This document shows, one piece after another, positions 36,065 to 45,093 of a stretch of DNA of 64,000 nt. The notes under the pieces were generated by a model that was given only the letters and a program-made list of their open reading frames with translations, had not been told where the DNA came from and did no database searches. Position numbers and translations under genes: made by a program. The stretch's first letter is position 1. Each line of letters begins with the position of its first letter. The DNA comes from Myxococcales bacterium (GTDB lineage: Bacteria; Myxococcota_A; Polyangia; Polyangiales; JADJMO01), in NCBI GenBank assembly GCA_016709545.1, contig JADJMO010000009.1, positions 124,001 through 188,000 on the forward strand, in the 5' to 3' direction.

Positions 36065-36591
36065 TCAGTTCACCTTGATGTCGGAGTCGAGCGACTTCTT
36101 CTCGATCAGACACGAGTCCTTGTTGCACACCCCGAACGAGAGCTCGCCGCCGATCTTGGTGGCGCCCTTGGCGGGGGTGAACTTGACCGTGAGGACCATG
36201 GTGCAGCTGTCCTGGAGTCCTTGCTGCACTTGGTGAGGGCGAAGGCCGAGGCGTCCTTGAGCTTCTCGATCTTGGCCTGGGCGTAGGTCACGTTGGCCGA
36301 CCTGAGCACCTTGAACTTGCTCGGGAACTCGTCGTTGACGTGATACTCGCCCTTGGTCTTGACGATGATCTGGAAGGTGCCCTCCTTGCCCGCGGCGTAG
36401 GAGGCCTCCGGCTTGAGCTCGATCTTGTAGTTGGTCGCGTCGACCGAAGCCGAGCCGACCGCCGACGCACCATTGGGAGAGCCCACAGCGCCCGCAGCGG
36501 CCCCCGCGCTCTTGTCGCACGCGACGACGAAGACGGAGAGACCGAGGACTGCCGTGCCCGAGACGACCGCGATGCGCTTCATGGTGTTCAT
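36065..36591 (-). CDS. Lipoprotein resembling the DsbD N-terminal (DsbC-like) domain (frameshifted)
   Basis: About 175 aa once joined. The signal peptide ends SVFVVACDK. An immunoglobulin-like domain follows (YKIELKPEASYAAGKEGTFQIIVKTKGEYHVNDEFPSKFKV). One missing G near 36216 shifts the frame after LTKCSK; the continuation GLQDSCTMVLTVKFTP...GELSFGVCNKDSCLIEKKSLDSDIKVN ends at 36065. A CxxxxC near the end (VCNKDSC) with this fold recalls DsbD's periplasmic thiol domain, so a role in periplasmic disulfide traffic is possible. ATG 36591 has GAGG upstream; the internal ATG 36582 is an alternative. Located 106 nt after ssb. Confidence 0.6.
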
Positions 36592-36697
36592 CGATAACCT
36601 CGCCGGAGCGACCTTTCCAGTTGCTGTCCCACTTCTTTCTGGACCGACGGCAGGGGCGGTGGGTTGATTCACCGCCCTTCCACGCTCCGGCTGCCGT

Positions 36698-37245
36698 TCA
36701 GAACGGAATATCGTCGTCGGTGCCTCCCCGCCCGCGCCGCCACCCCCGAAATCGTCGCCGAAATCGTCGGCCGGGGGCGCCGGGCGTCCGCCACCGCCAC
36801 CGCCGCCACCGCCGCCACCGCCGCCGCGCTCGAAGCTCGGGCGCTCGTTGCGGAAGCCACCGCCACCGCCGGCACCACGCGCGCCCGCGTCGTCGCGGGC
36901 ACCACCGCCGCGACCGCCGGCGAGGATGATGTTGTTGGCCACGATGTCGGTCCGGTAGTGCTTCTGGCCGTCCTTCTCGTAGCTGCCGGTCTGGATGCGA
37001 CCCTCGACGAAGATGGTCGAGCCCTTGGACAGAATCTTCTGCAGGGCCTCGCCCCGCTTGCCGAACACGACGACGTTGTGCCAGTCGGTCCGCTCCTTGC
37101 GCTCGTTGGTGCGCTTGTCGAAGTAGCTTTCGGTGGTGGCGAGCCGGAGCTTGAGCACGGCCTGCTCTGCCGACTGACCAAAACGGAGCTCGGGATCGGC
37201 ACCGAGGTTTCCGAGCAACATGACGCGATTGAGCCCTTCAGCCAT
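36698..37245 (-). CDS. ssb: Single-stranded DNA-binding protein (frameshifted before the acidic tail)
   Basis: About 182 aa once joined. The OB-fold is complete at residues 1-110 (LNRVMLLGNLGADPELRF, DWHNVVVFGKRGEALQKILSKGSTIFVEGRIQ, YRTDIVANNIILAGG). A long glycine-rich linker (about 115-170) follows. The frame shifts at the C run 36726-36729: one more G on the coding strand gives GGTDDDIPF and TGA at 36698, the universal SSB partner-binding tail. Since SSB is essential, the shift is almost certainly a sequence error. ATG 37245 is preceded by CTTAGCGG 6 nt upstream. SSB coats DNA in replication, repair and recombination. Confidence 0.92.
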
Positions 37246-37251
37246 CTGAGT

Positions 37252-37257
37252 CCGCTA
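37252..37257 (-). promoter_or_regulatory. -10 element (GCT-TAGCGG) of ssb
   Basis: Minus strand GCTTAGCGG, then 6 nt, then ATG 37245. No Shine-Dalgarno. Confidence 0.35.
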
Positions 37258-37325
37258 AGCCGCGCGGCCATGGCCGTCAACGCGCCTTGGACCCTCCTTC
37301 CGCCCCGGCGGACATTCCTTGTCCG

Positions 37326-38837
37326 TCACGGCCAGACGACGACCACCCAGCCCTCCGCGCCTCCGTCGCGCGCGACCACGCGGGCACCGGTGGCCACGGC
37401 CACCCCGGCCCGCACCTCTCCCCAGGCGAGCGCGGCGCGGGCGCCGATCTCCATGCGTCGGGCCGAGAGGGCGGCCTCGGAGGCGAACGCCGAGGCGCGG
37501 CGGGGCTTGCGCGGATCCTGGTCGCGATCGACCGTCGCATCGAGCGGTCGTCCCAGCGCGGCGAGCACCGCGTAGTAGCCGTAGTCGAGCCCACCGCCGG
37601 GGAAATCTCGCGTGTCGAGCAGCACCTTGGTGCCCGCGGGCACGGCGTTCGCGAGGGCGGCGCCCGCCGCCACCTCGCGGGCACGAGGCGCCGCGTCGTA
37701 CCAGCGCAGCGAGCGGTGGAGGCGCACCCCGACCCAGCCGGCGTAGGCCAGCGCCGCGGCCACCCCGAAGCCGAGCGCCCTCTTCGGCGAGACGACCGCG
37801 AGCGCGCCGCCGAGCGCGTCCGCAGCGAAGAACACCACCACGAGGGCGGGACCCAGCAGCGCGCGCTCCGGGTGGTGGGTCGGCGCGCCGTCGCGCACGT
37901 CGCCGGCCACGAGCACGACGAGCTGCAGGCCCGCGAGCGCGAGCGGGCGACCCCACGCGAGATCGCCCGACCTCGAAGATCTGCTGCCGCTCCGCGTGGA
38001 CACCGCGCCGACGAGGAGGGCGCCCAGCACCTCGCGCATCTCCTCCACGATCCCGAGCGGGTATCCGAGCAGGCGTGCGCGCAGCGGCGGCCCCTGCCCG
38101 AGCGCCCGCCGGTAGCTGCGCACGAGCCCGAGGTAGCGGAACGGCTGCCCGAACGCGCGCCACTGGTAGAGCGTCCACCCGACCGGTCCGAGCAGCGCGA
38201 GCGCGGCGGCCGCGAGCAAGGCGCCGCGTGAGCCCTTGGGCCCCCGCAGTGCGTCCACGGTGGTGAGGAGGGCGAACGCGGCTGCCACGACCCACGCGTC
38301 GTACCGGCTCAGCGTCGAGACGAGCAGCGCACCGCCGCCGAGGAGCCGCGCCCGCGGGTTCGACGAAGCGAGGGCCAGGCACCCGATGGCGGCGCAGACC
38401 GCGGCCGGCACCTCGGGCACGGTGGCGACGCCGAGCTGCATCGACCACGGCATCGCGGCGGCGGCGGCGGAGGCCGCGAGGGCGCGCGAGCGACGCATCC
38501 CCACGCCCACCGCGAACGCGCCGAGCAAGGCGCCGAACAGCGGTCCGGCCGCGAAGGAGAGCGCGCGCGCGGCCGCGAGGCTCGCGCCGAACACGCGCAG
38601 GCCGGCGCCGACCACCCAGAACGGCAGCGGCAGCCAGCTCGTGCCCGTCGGGTCGAGGTGGGGCGTGGCCGCTTGCTTCTGCGCGAGCACGACGCGCGCG
38701 AAGTCGTCGTCGCTGACCACCGAGAAGCCGAGAGCGCGGATCAGGATCGCGCCGACCACGCGCGCCATCGCGGCGCCCACGGCGACCAGCAGCAGGTCGC
38801 GCAGGAGGCGCGATCGATCGTCCGGCCGATCGACCAT
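37326..38837 (-). CDS. GT-C-fold integral-membrane glycosyltransferase-like protein
   Basis: A 503-aa protein with about 9-10 hydrophobic helices. Just after the first TM, in the first periplasmic loop, is VSDDDFARVVLAQ: the paired acidic residues are the catalytic/metal motif of GT-C glycosyltransferases that use polyprenyl-phosphate sugars (ArnT/PMT/GT39-like). The C-terminal soluble region (about 405-503) is small. It would transfer sugar to a lipid or protein outside the inner membrane. It is the last gene of the gap-pgk-tpiA-secG run, 29 nt after secG, but is not an obvious functional member of it. Confidence 0.65.
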   Translation of the reverse strand: MVDRPDDRSRLLRDLLLVAVGAAMARVVGAILIRALGFSVVSDDDFARVVLAQKQAATPHLDPTGTSWLPLPFWVVGAGLRVFGASLAAARALSFAAGPLFGALLGAFAVGVGMRRSRALAASAAAAAMPWSMQLGVATVPEVPAAVCAAIGCLALASSNPRARLLGGGALLVSTLSRYDAWVVAAAFALLTTVDALRGPKGSRGALLAAAALALLGPVGWTLYQWRAFGQPFRYLGLVRSYRRALGQGPPLRARLLGYPLGIVEEMREVLGALLVGAVSTRSGSRSSRSGDLAWGRPLALAGLQLVVLVAGDVRDGAPTHHPERALLGPALVVVFFAADALGGALAVVSPKRALGFGVAAALAYAGWVGVRLHRSLRWYDAAPRAREVAAGAALANAVPAGTKVLLDTRDFPGGGLDYGYYAVLAALGRPLDATVDRDQDPRKPRRASAFASEAALSARRMEIGARAALAWGEVRAGVAVATGARVVARDGGAEGWVVVVWP

Positions 38838-38866
38838 GGGTGCCGTCGCTCAGAGAACGGCGGGAC

Positions 38867-39346
38867 TCAGTGGCTCGCGGACGGCGCGGGGATCAGGGGG
38901 AGGATCGGCGCAGCGGAAGGCGCGGCACTCCCCGGCGCGGGCACGAGCGGCTCGCCGGACGCGGCACCCGAGGGAGTTCCGGGCGCGATGGGCAGCGGCA
39001 TCTCGAGCGGAGTCGGCTGCGGGACGATCGGCGGGACGATGGGCGGCGCGCTGGCCGAGGGCACGGCCACCTGCCCGGCGTAGACGACCTTGGCGGCCTC
39101 CTCGTACTTCGACGGGCCGCGCTGCGAGGCGAGGCCGGCGAGGAGCAGCGAGGTGAACATGAAGGTGAACGCGCAGACCTCGGTGAGCTTCGTGAGGAAG
39201 TTGCCGGCGCCGGCGCCGCCGAAGACCTGCTGGCTCGCGCCACCGAACGCCGCGCCCATGCCGCCTCCACGGCCCTGCTGGAGCAGGATCACGAGGATGA
39301 GGAACACGCAGACGAAGACGTGGATGATGGTGACGAGGATGGTCAT
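38867..39346 (-). CDS. secG: Preprotein translocase subunit SecG
   Basis: A 159-aa protein. Two TM helices (residues about 2-22 and 52-72) flank the conserved cytoplasmic loop LLQQGRGGGMGAAFGGASQQVFGGAGAGNFLTKLT, diagnostic for SecG, which assists SecYE during export. The C-terminal 75 residues form a Pro/Ala/Ser-rich tail not found in most SecG proteins, common in myxobacteria. It lies downstream of tpiA (70-nt gap), the usual tpiA-secG arrangement. Confidence 0.92.
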   Translation of the reverse strand: MTILVTIIHVFVCVFLILVILLQQGRGGGMGAAFGGASQQVFGGAGAGNFLTKLTEVCAFTFMFTSLLLAGLASQRGPSKYEEAAKVVYAGQVAVPSASAPPIVPPIVPQPTPLEMPLPIAPGTPSGAASGEPLVPAPGSAAPSAAPILPLIPAPSASH

Positions 39347-39415
39347 CGAGGGTCCGAGAGACGTGGCGTAGGAAGGCGAGGGAGCGCGCGGAAGCCGCGG
39401 AAAGCAGCCGGCCCC

Positions 39416-40225
39416 TTACTCCGTCCGAGCCGGACGGTCTAGGAGCTGACGTGCTGCCCGCAATATGGCCTCGAACGACGCCGCGTCCAGGGAGGCCCCG
39501 CCCACGAGCGCCCCGTCGATGTCGGGTTGCCCGAGGAGCTCGGCCGTGTTGTCGGGCTTGACGCTGCCGCCGTAGAGGATGCGCGTCTTGCCGGCCAGGA
39601 CCGGGTCGCGCTCGGCGAGGGCCTTGCGGATGGCGCCGTGGATCTCCTGCGCGTCGGCGGGAGTGGCGGTCTTGCCGGTGCCGATGGCCCAGACCGGCTC
39701 GTAGGCGACCACGACGGCCCCCTTGCCGGCGACGAGCACGTCGGTGACCGCCGCGAGCTGGCCGAGCACCACCTCGAGCGCGCGCCCCGCCTCGCGCTCG
39801 GCGAGGGTCTCGCCGATGCAGACGATGGGGTGGAGCCGGTGGGCGAGCGCGGCCTTGGCCTTCTGCGCCACCATCGCGTCGGTCTCGCCGAACAGCTGAC
39901 GCCGCTCGCTGTGGCCGACGATGACCCAGGTGCACCCCGCCTCGAGCAGCATCGGCGGCGAGATCTCGCCGGTGAACGCGCCCTTGTCCTCGGCGTGCAC
40001 GTTCTGAGCGGCGACGCGGAGCGGGGTCGTGTGCTCCATCTCGGCCATCTCGGCGCAGGTCATGGCGACCGCCGCGAGCGCGGTGAACGGCGGGGCGAGG
40101 ACGATCTCGACCCCGTCGATGCGCGCCGCGCGGCGGGTGAGCTCGGCGGCGAGCTCGATCGCCGACGCGCCCCCGTGGTGCATCTTCCAGTTGCCGGCGA
40201 CCAGCGGGATGCGCGCCGCGTTCAT
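39416..40225 (-). CDS. tpiA: Triosephosphate isomerase
   Basis: A 269-aa TIM-barrel enzyme interconverting DHAP and glyceraldehyde-3-phosphate. Motifs: GNWKMH (Lys), AQNVHAEDKGAFTGEIS, VIVGHSERR (His electrophile), AYEPVWAIGTGKTATP (catalytic Glu and flexible loop), ILYGGSVKP and GALVGGASLD. ATG 40225 starts 1 nt after the pgk stop codon, so translation is coupled. An upstream in-frame extension exists but adds nothing family-like. Confidence 0.96.
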   Translation of the reverse strand: MNAARIPLVAGNWKMHHGGASAIELAAELTRRAARIDGVEIVLAPPFTALAAVAMTCAEMAEMEHTTPLRVAAQNVHAEDKGAFTGEISPPMLLEAGCTWVIVGHSERRQLFGETDAMVAQKAKAALAHRLHPIVCIGETLAEREAGRALEVVLGQLAAVTDVLVAGKGAVVVAYEPVWAIGTGKTATPADAQEIHGAIRKALAERDPVLAGKTRILYGGSVKPDNTAELLGQPDIDGALVGGASLDAASFEAILRAARQLLDRPARTE

Positions 40226-40226
40226 G

Positions 40227-41480
40227 TCAGCGCCCCACCGCGGCGCCGCGCAGCGCCTCGATTCCGGGGAGCTTCTTGCCCTCGAGCAGCTCGAGCGAAG
40301 CGCCACCGCCGGTGGAGATGTGCGAGATGCCGGCCGCGACCTCTTCGCCGGCGGCGTGCACCGCCGCGGCCGAGTCGCCGCCGCCGATCACCGAGAACGC
40401 GGGCGACTCGGCGCGCGCGGTCGCGGCGACGATGGCCTTGGCGATCCCGAAGGTGCCCGCCGCGAACGGCGCCTTCTCGAACAGACCGAGCGGGCCGTTC
40501 CAGAGGATGGTGCGCGCGTTGGCGAAGGTGGCCGCGAAGGCCGCCACCGTGCGCGGACCGACGTCGAGGGCCATCGTGCCGGTCGGCAGCCCCGTACCCA
40601 CGTCGACGATCGACCCCTCGGTGGCGTCGAGGCTCTTGGCCACGACGACGTCGGTCGGCAGGAGCAGCTCCACCTTGCGGCGGTTGCTCTTGGCCTTCTC
40701 GAGGATGGTGCGGGCGAGCGGCAGCTTGTCGGCCTCGATCTTGGAGGCCGCCATGTCGACGCCCTGCGCGGCGAGGAACGTGTTGGCCATCGCGCCGCCG
40801 ATGAGGAGCGCGTCGACGCGCTCGAGCAGCTGGTCGAGGACCTCGATCTTGTCGGACACCTTGGCGCCACCGAGCACGGCGACGTACGGGTGCGGCGGCG
40901 CTTCGATCAGCTTCGAGAGCGCGGTGATCTCCTTGATCATCAGGAGGCCTGCCGCGCGCTCGGGGACGAGCCGCGCGAGCGCGTGCACGCTCGCGTGGGC
41001 ACGGTGGGCGGCGCCGAAGGCGTCGTCGACGTAGACGTCGCACAGCTCGGCGAGCTGTCGGGCGAACGTCTCGTCGTCGGCCTCTTCTTCGGCGTGGAAG
41101 CGCAGGTTCTCGAGCAGACACACCTGGCCGGTGCGCAGCTCCTTCACGATGCGGCGGGCCGCGTCGCTCACGCAGTCGTCGGGCAGGAGCACCTCGACCC
41201 CGAGCATCTCGGAGAGGCGCGCCCCCACGGGCTCGAGGGAGAGCTTCTTGTTGTCCTTGCCGGGCTTCGGCCGGCCGAGGTGCGACGCGAGCACGAGGCG
41301 CGCGCCGTGCTCGAGGGCGTGGCGCAGCGTGGGCAGCGCCTCGCGGATGCGCGTGTCGTCGGAGACGACGATCTTGCCGTCCTGCTCCTCGAGCGGGCAG
41401 TTGAAGTCGACGCGCACGAACGTGCGACGCCCTTCGAGGGTGAGGTCCTTGATGGAGTGGATCCCGTCGAGCATCGCCAT
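40227..41480 (-). CDS. pgk: Phosphoglycerate kinase
   Basis: A 417-aa two-domain enzyme that makes ATP from 1,3-bisphosphoglycerate. N-terminal RVDFNCPLEEQDGKIVVSDDTRI, ASHLGRPK, LLENLRFHAEEE; C-terminal AVLGGAKVSDKI, IGGAMANTFLAA, GDVG-region equivalent PTGTMALDVGP, WNGPLGLFE and IGGGDSAAAV. ATG 41480 has GGAGG upstream. 15 nt separate it from the end of gap. Confidence 0.97.
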   Translation of the reverse strand: MAMLDGIHSIKDLTLEGRRTFVRVDFNCPLEEQDGKIVVSDDTRIREALPTLRHALEHGARLVLASHLGRPKPGKDNKKLSLEPVGARLSEMLGVEVLLPDDCVSDAARRIVKELRTGQVCLLENLRFHAEEEADDETFARQLAELCDVYVDDAFGAAHRAHASVHALARLVPERAAGLLMIKEITALSKLIEAPPHPYVAVLGGAKVSDKIEVLDQLLERVDALLIGGAMANTFLAAQGVDMAASKIEADKLPLARTILEKAKSNRRKVELLLPTDVVVAKSLDATEGSIVDVGTGLPTGTMALDVGPRTVAAFAATFANARTILWNGPLGLFEKAPFAAGTFGIAKAIVAATARAESPAFSVIGGGDSAAAVHAAGEEVAAGISHISTGGGASLELLEGKKLPGIEALRGAAVGR

Positions 41481-41495
41481 GGGGGCCTCCTTCTC

Positions 41496-42508
<1,013 letters not shown>

Positions 42509-42535
42509 GGCGATTCCTCCGTCGATGGGCGGCGG

Positions 42536-42541
42536 ACGCTA
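42536..42541 (-). promoter_or_regulatory. -10 element (TC-TAGCGT) of the gap operon
   Basis: Minus strand TCTAGCGT, then 27 nt containing GGAGGA, then ATG 42508. Unlike most units here, this one keeps a leader and a ribosome site. Confidence 0.4.
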
Positions 42542-42591
42542 GACCCAGGTTCATCTCGCCGCAACGGCGCGATCGCTGTTCGACGAGGTCG

Positions 42592-42921
42592 TCACACGAG
42601 TGGACGCATCGCTTGCGCAAACCGCCCGAGCCAGTCGACGTAGGCACGAAGCCGTGCGCGACCGTCGTCGGTGAGGTGGTATTGCGACAATCGACGGCGG
42701 CCGTCGAACGTGCGCTCGACGCGCATCGCGCCGGACTCCTCCAGGGCGCGCAGGTGCGCGCTGAGGTTGCCGTCGGAGAGGGCGAGGTCTTCACAGAGGC
42801 TGCGAAAGCTCACCCCCGGACGACGAGCGATCTCGGCGACGATCTCGAGGCGCGGATGCGCGAACAGCCGGGCATCCGATGGTCGGTGCCGGAACGCGGC
42901 ATCCTCCACTTCTTGGCTCAT
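42592..42921 (-). CDS. ArsR/MarR-like winged-helix transcriptional regulator
   Basis: A 109-aa product from ATG 42921 (MSQEVEDAAF), or 127 aa if ATG 42975 is used. It is a compact winged helix of the HTH_34 type: HPRLEIVAEIARRPGVSFRSLCEDLALSDGNLSAHLRALEESGAMRVERTFDGRRRLSQYHLTDDGRARL. DNA recognition is by SDGNLSAHLRALE and the wing by FDGRRRLSQYHLT. No metal-binding Cys pairs. It sits 83 nt upstream of gap in the same direction and may regulate it or itself. A dyad lies just upstream at 42981-42999. Confidence 0.8.
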   Translation of the reverse strand: MSQEVEDAAFRHRPSDARLFAHPRLEIVAEIARRPGVSFRSLCEDLALSDGNLSAHLRALEESGAMRVERTFDGRRRLSQYHLTDDGRARLRAYVDWLGRFAQAMRPLV

Positions 42922-42980
42922 TCCAGGCGTCAAAGTCCCCTCCCCGCCAGGCGTTTTGCCTGACAAAGGGAGCATACATG

Positions 42981-42999
42981 AGGCGAATAGATTGCGCCT
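42981..42999. promoter_or_regulatory. Imperfect dyad AGGCG-N9-CGCCT upstream of the winged-helix gene
   Basis: AGGCGAATAGATTGCGCCT in an AT-richer patch, 6 nt before ATG 42975 and 60 nt before ATG 42921. Position suits autoregulation. Confidence 0.3.
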
Positions 43000-43021
43000 A
43001 GCTCATTGCGCGCAGTCTTGG

Positions 43022-43450
43022 CTAGACGCGGAGCTGAGGACGGAGCCGACGGAGGGTGGCTTTTCCGAAACCCTTGATCCGGAGCAAGTCGTCGATCGAC
43101 TTGAACCGGCCCAGCTTGTCGCGCAGCGCGAGGATCGCGCGCGCGCGGCCCGGCCCGATGCCGGAGAGGCGGCGGAGGTCCTGCTCGCTCGCGCGGTTGA
43201 GATCGACGATCAGGGCGCCGTCGCTGAGGACCTCGAGCGCCGGCTTGCTGTCGGCAGCTGCGGTCTCCACCTCGGCTTCGGGCGTGGCGTCGACCGACGA
43301 AGACGAGGCGGGGCCGACCTCGATCTCGACGCTGGAAGGCAGTGCGGGCAGAGCGCCCGCGACGCCAGCGCTGGACGCGGGCCGACTCAACCAGAACAGG
43401 AGCGCGCCGACGACCGGCACGAGGACGAGGAGGACGCGGGTGCGGGTCAT
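43022..43450 (-). CDS. ComEA-like helix-hairpin-helix DNA-binding protein
   Basis: A 142-aa protein with an N-terminal TM anchor (residues 4-22), a Val/Glu/Ala linker (about 25-75), and a tandem helix-hairpin-helix at the C-terminus: VDLNRASEQDLRRLSGIGPGRARAILALRDKLGRFKSIDDLLRIKGFGKATLRRLRPQL. That is the ComEA topology, in which the HhH pair binds double-stranded DNA on the periplasmic side during uptake. dprA, which acts later in transformation, lies 1.6 kb away on the same strand. ATG 43450 is preferred because it places the TM at the very N-terminus. Confidence 0.8.
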   Translation of the reverse strand: MTRTRVLLVLVPVVGALLFWLSRPASSAGVAGALPALPSSVEIEVGPASSSSVDATPEAEVETAAADSKPALEVLSDGALIVDLNRASEQDLRRLSGIGPGRARAILALRDKLGRFKSIDDLLRIKGFGKATLRRLRPQLRV

Positions 43451-43537
43451 GATTCGACTCCGGAGGAGTGCGTCGCGCGCGAGGGACCCCGCCGGTGAGA
43501 CCAGCCCCACCGACGAAGGCCCTCGCGCGCGCCGCGA

Positions 43538-43795
43538 TCAGAGCGCCGCCCGCAGGTCGTCGCGCCGCTCGTCGCGACGGGGCGTGGCCTGGTCGCGCGG
43601 CGTCCAGTCGCGCACCTGCAGCTTGCCGTTCAGCGGCAAGGCATCGAGGTGCAGGTTGAACGAACCGTCGTGGTTGATGTGGGCCCAGCCGATGTGGACC
43701 CAGATGCTCTTGGAGCCGGGCCGATCCACGATCGTGTAGACGGCCTTGCTCGCACGGCTGGGGTTCTGCATGGGGATGGTGTCGATGTCCAACAT
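43538..43795 (-). CDS. Small conserved-looking hypothetical protein (85 aa)
   Basis: The core SIWVHIGWAHINHDGSFNLHLDALPLNGKLQVRDW is a compact beta-rich unit of a kind I associate with small myxobacterial proteins of unknown role. ATG 43795 gives MLDIDTIP; ATG 43834 would add 13 residues (98 aa). No signal peptide. Divergent from the DUF362 gene, with which it shares a 176-nt gap containing paired palindromes. Confidence 0.6.
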   Translation of the reverse strand: MLDIDTIPMQNPSRASKAVYTIVDRPGSKSIWVHIGWAHINHDGSFNLHLDALPLNGKLQVRDWTPRDQATPRRDERRDDLRAAL

Positions 43796-43889
43796 GGGGT
43801 TCTCGCTTTCTGCGCAGAGCGCGAGCCCAGCCATTGCGCGAGGGATGCCAGGTCGAAGACCCCTGATTTCTCGATGAATCCGCTCGGCG

Positions 43890-43919
43890 CCGCCGGCGGT
43901 GGACGATTTCCGCCGGCGG
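43890..43919. promoter_or_regulatory. Two CCGCCGGCGG palindromes 20 bp apart
   Basis: Identical 10-bp palindromes at 43890-43899 and 43910-43919, centre-to-centre 20 bp (about two helical turns), in the divergent gap before the DUF362 gene. Together with flanking bases they also form an 11-bp stem with a 10-nt loop. Operator for a dimeric or tetrameric regulator is plausible. Confidence 0.4.
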
Positions 43920-43957
43920 CCGCCGCCGAGGGCTGGCCGGCCCCACGACCAGGCCGC

Positions 43958-43963
43958 TAGACT
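43958..43963 (+). promoter_or_regulatory. -10 element (GC-TAGACT) of the DUF362 gene
   Basis: CGCTAGACT, then 8 nt, then ATG 43972. No Shine-Dalgarno. Confidence 0.5.
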
Positions 43964-43971
43964 GCCCGCCC

Positions 43972-45093
43972 ATGATGGATGATCAGGCGCCCGAGCAGGC
44001 CAGCGGCGAGTCCGAGTCGAACGGAGATCCGAGCCACGGTGATCTGAGCCGGAGGGCGTTCGTCGCCGCCAGCGCCACCGCCGCCGCCGCGCTCACCACG
44101 CTGGGTGTCGTCGGCGACGCCGCCGCGGCGCCCCCCGCCCCGACCGGGTCGCTCGCCGCGAGCCCGCCCGCCGGTTTCACGCCGCTCTCCGTCCCCGGCA
44201 AGATCGTGCGGGTCAACAAGGCGGGGTCCCTCCAGGCCAACGGGCTCTACCCGAACCCGAACGACGCCAAGGCGATGCTCGAGAAGGCGATGTTCGAGTT
44301 CACCGGCGAGAAGTCGCTGGGCAAGGCGTTCGCGCGCTTCGTCCACAAGGACGACAAGGTCGCGGTGAAGCTGAACGGCATCGCCAAGGGCAAGAAGTTC
44401 GGCACCAACAAGGAGCTGGTCGACTCGATCCTCGCGGGTCTCATCGAGGCGGGCATCCCGGCTTCGTCGATCGTGGTCTACGAGCAGTATCCGTCGTTCC
44501 TCGCGGGCACCCGCGTCGACGCGAGCAACGTCCCCGCCGGCGTCAAGACGGCCACCCACAACAACAAGGACATGCTCACCCCCGCCATCCCGATCCTGGA
44601 CGGCAAGGGGAAGATCATGACCAAGTTCGCGCGCCCCCTGATGGAGGCGACGGCGGTCATCAACGTCTCGCTCATCAAGGACCACGCGATCTGCGGGTAC
44701 ACGGGCTGCCTCAAGAACATGACCCACGGATCGATCGACGTGCCGCACGAGCACCACGGGCACCACGCGAGCCCGCAGATCGCCAAGCTCTACGCGCACG
44801 AGGCCATCAAGAGCCGCGTGCGGCTCCACATCACCGACGGCTACAAGCTGATGTACGACGGCGGGCCGGTCGAGGTCGTCTCGTACGTGCCGCACGAGGC
44901 CGTCTACGTCGCCACCGATCCGGTCGCGATGGACCTGTACGGCTGGGAGCTCGTCGAGAAGGTCCGCAAGGACAAGGGCCTCAAGACCCTCAAGGATGCG
45001 GGCCGCGAGCCCAGCTACATCGCCGCCGCCGCCGACCTCGGGCTCGGCATCGGTGACCGCGCGAAGCTCGTCGTCAAGGAGTTCACGGCCTAG
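43972..45093 (+). CDS. Tat-exported DUF362-family protein
   Basis: A 373-aa protein. The N-terminal SRRAFVAASATAAAALTTLGVVGDAAAA is a twin-arginine signal, so it is exported folded, often meaning a cofactor is bound. The mature part matches the DUF362 pattern: KVAVKLNGIAKGKKFGTNKELVDSILAGLIEAGI, VYEQYPS, VINVSLIKDHAICGYTGCLKNMTHGSIDVPHEHHGHHASPQIAKLY (His/Cys cluster, likely metal site), ITDGYKLMYDGGP and VYVATDPVAMDLYGWELVEKVR. Reaction unknown. The 3' end overlaps dprA (convergent) by 11 nt. Confidence 0.75.
   Translation: MMDDQAPEQASGESESNGDPSHGDLSRRAFVAASATAAAALTTLGVVGDAAAAPPAPTGSLAASPPAGFTPLSVPGKIVRVNKAGSLQANGLYPNPNDAKAMLEKAMFEFTGEKSLGKAFARFVHKDDKVAVKLNGIAKGKKFGTNKELVDSILAGLIEAGIPASSIVVYEQYPSFLAGTRVDASNVPAGVKTATHNNKDMLTPAIPILDGKGKIMTKFARPLMEATAVINVSLIKDHAICGYTGCLKNMTHGSIDVPHEHHGHHASPQIAKLYAHEAIKSRVRLHITDGYKLMYDGGPVEVVSYVPHEAVYVATDPVAMDLYGWELVEKVRKDKGLKTLKDAGREPSYIAAAADLGLGIGDRAKLVVKEFTA

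Noticed and set aside
36720..36900. Gly-codon repeats in ssb looking like a tandem array
   Set aside because: They encode the normal glycine-rich linker of SSB; no spacer-repeat structure as in CRISPR.
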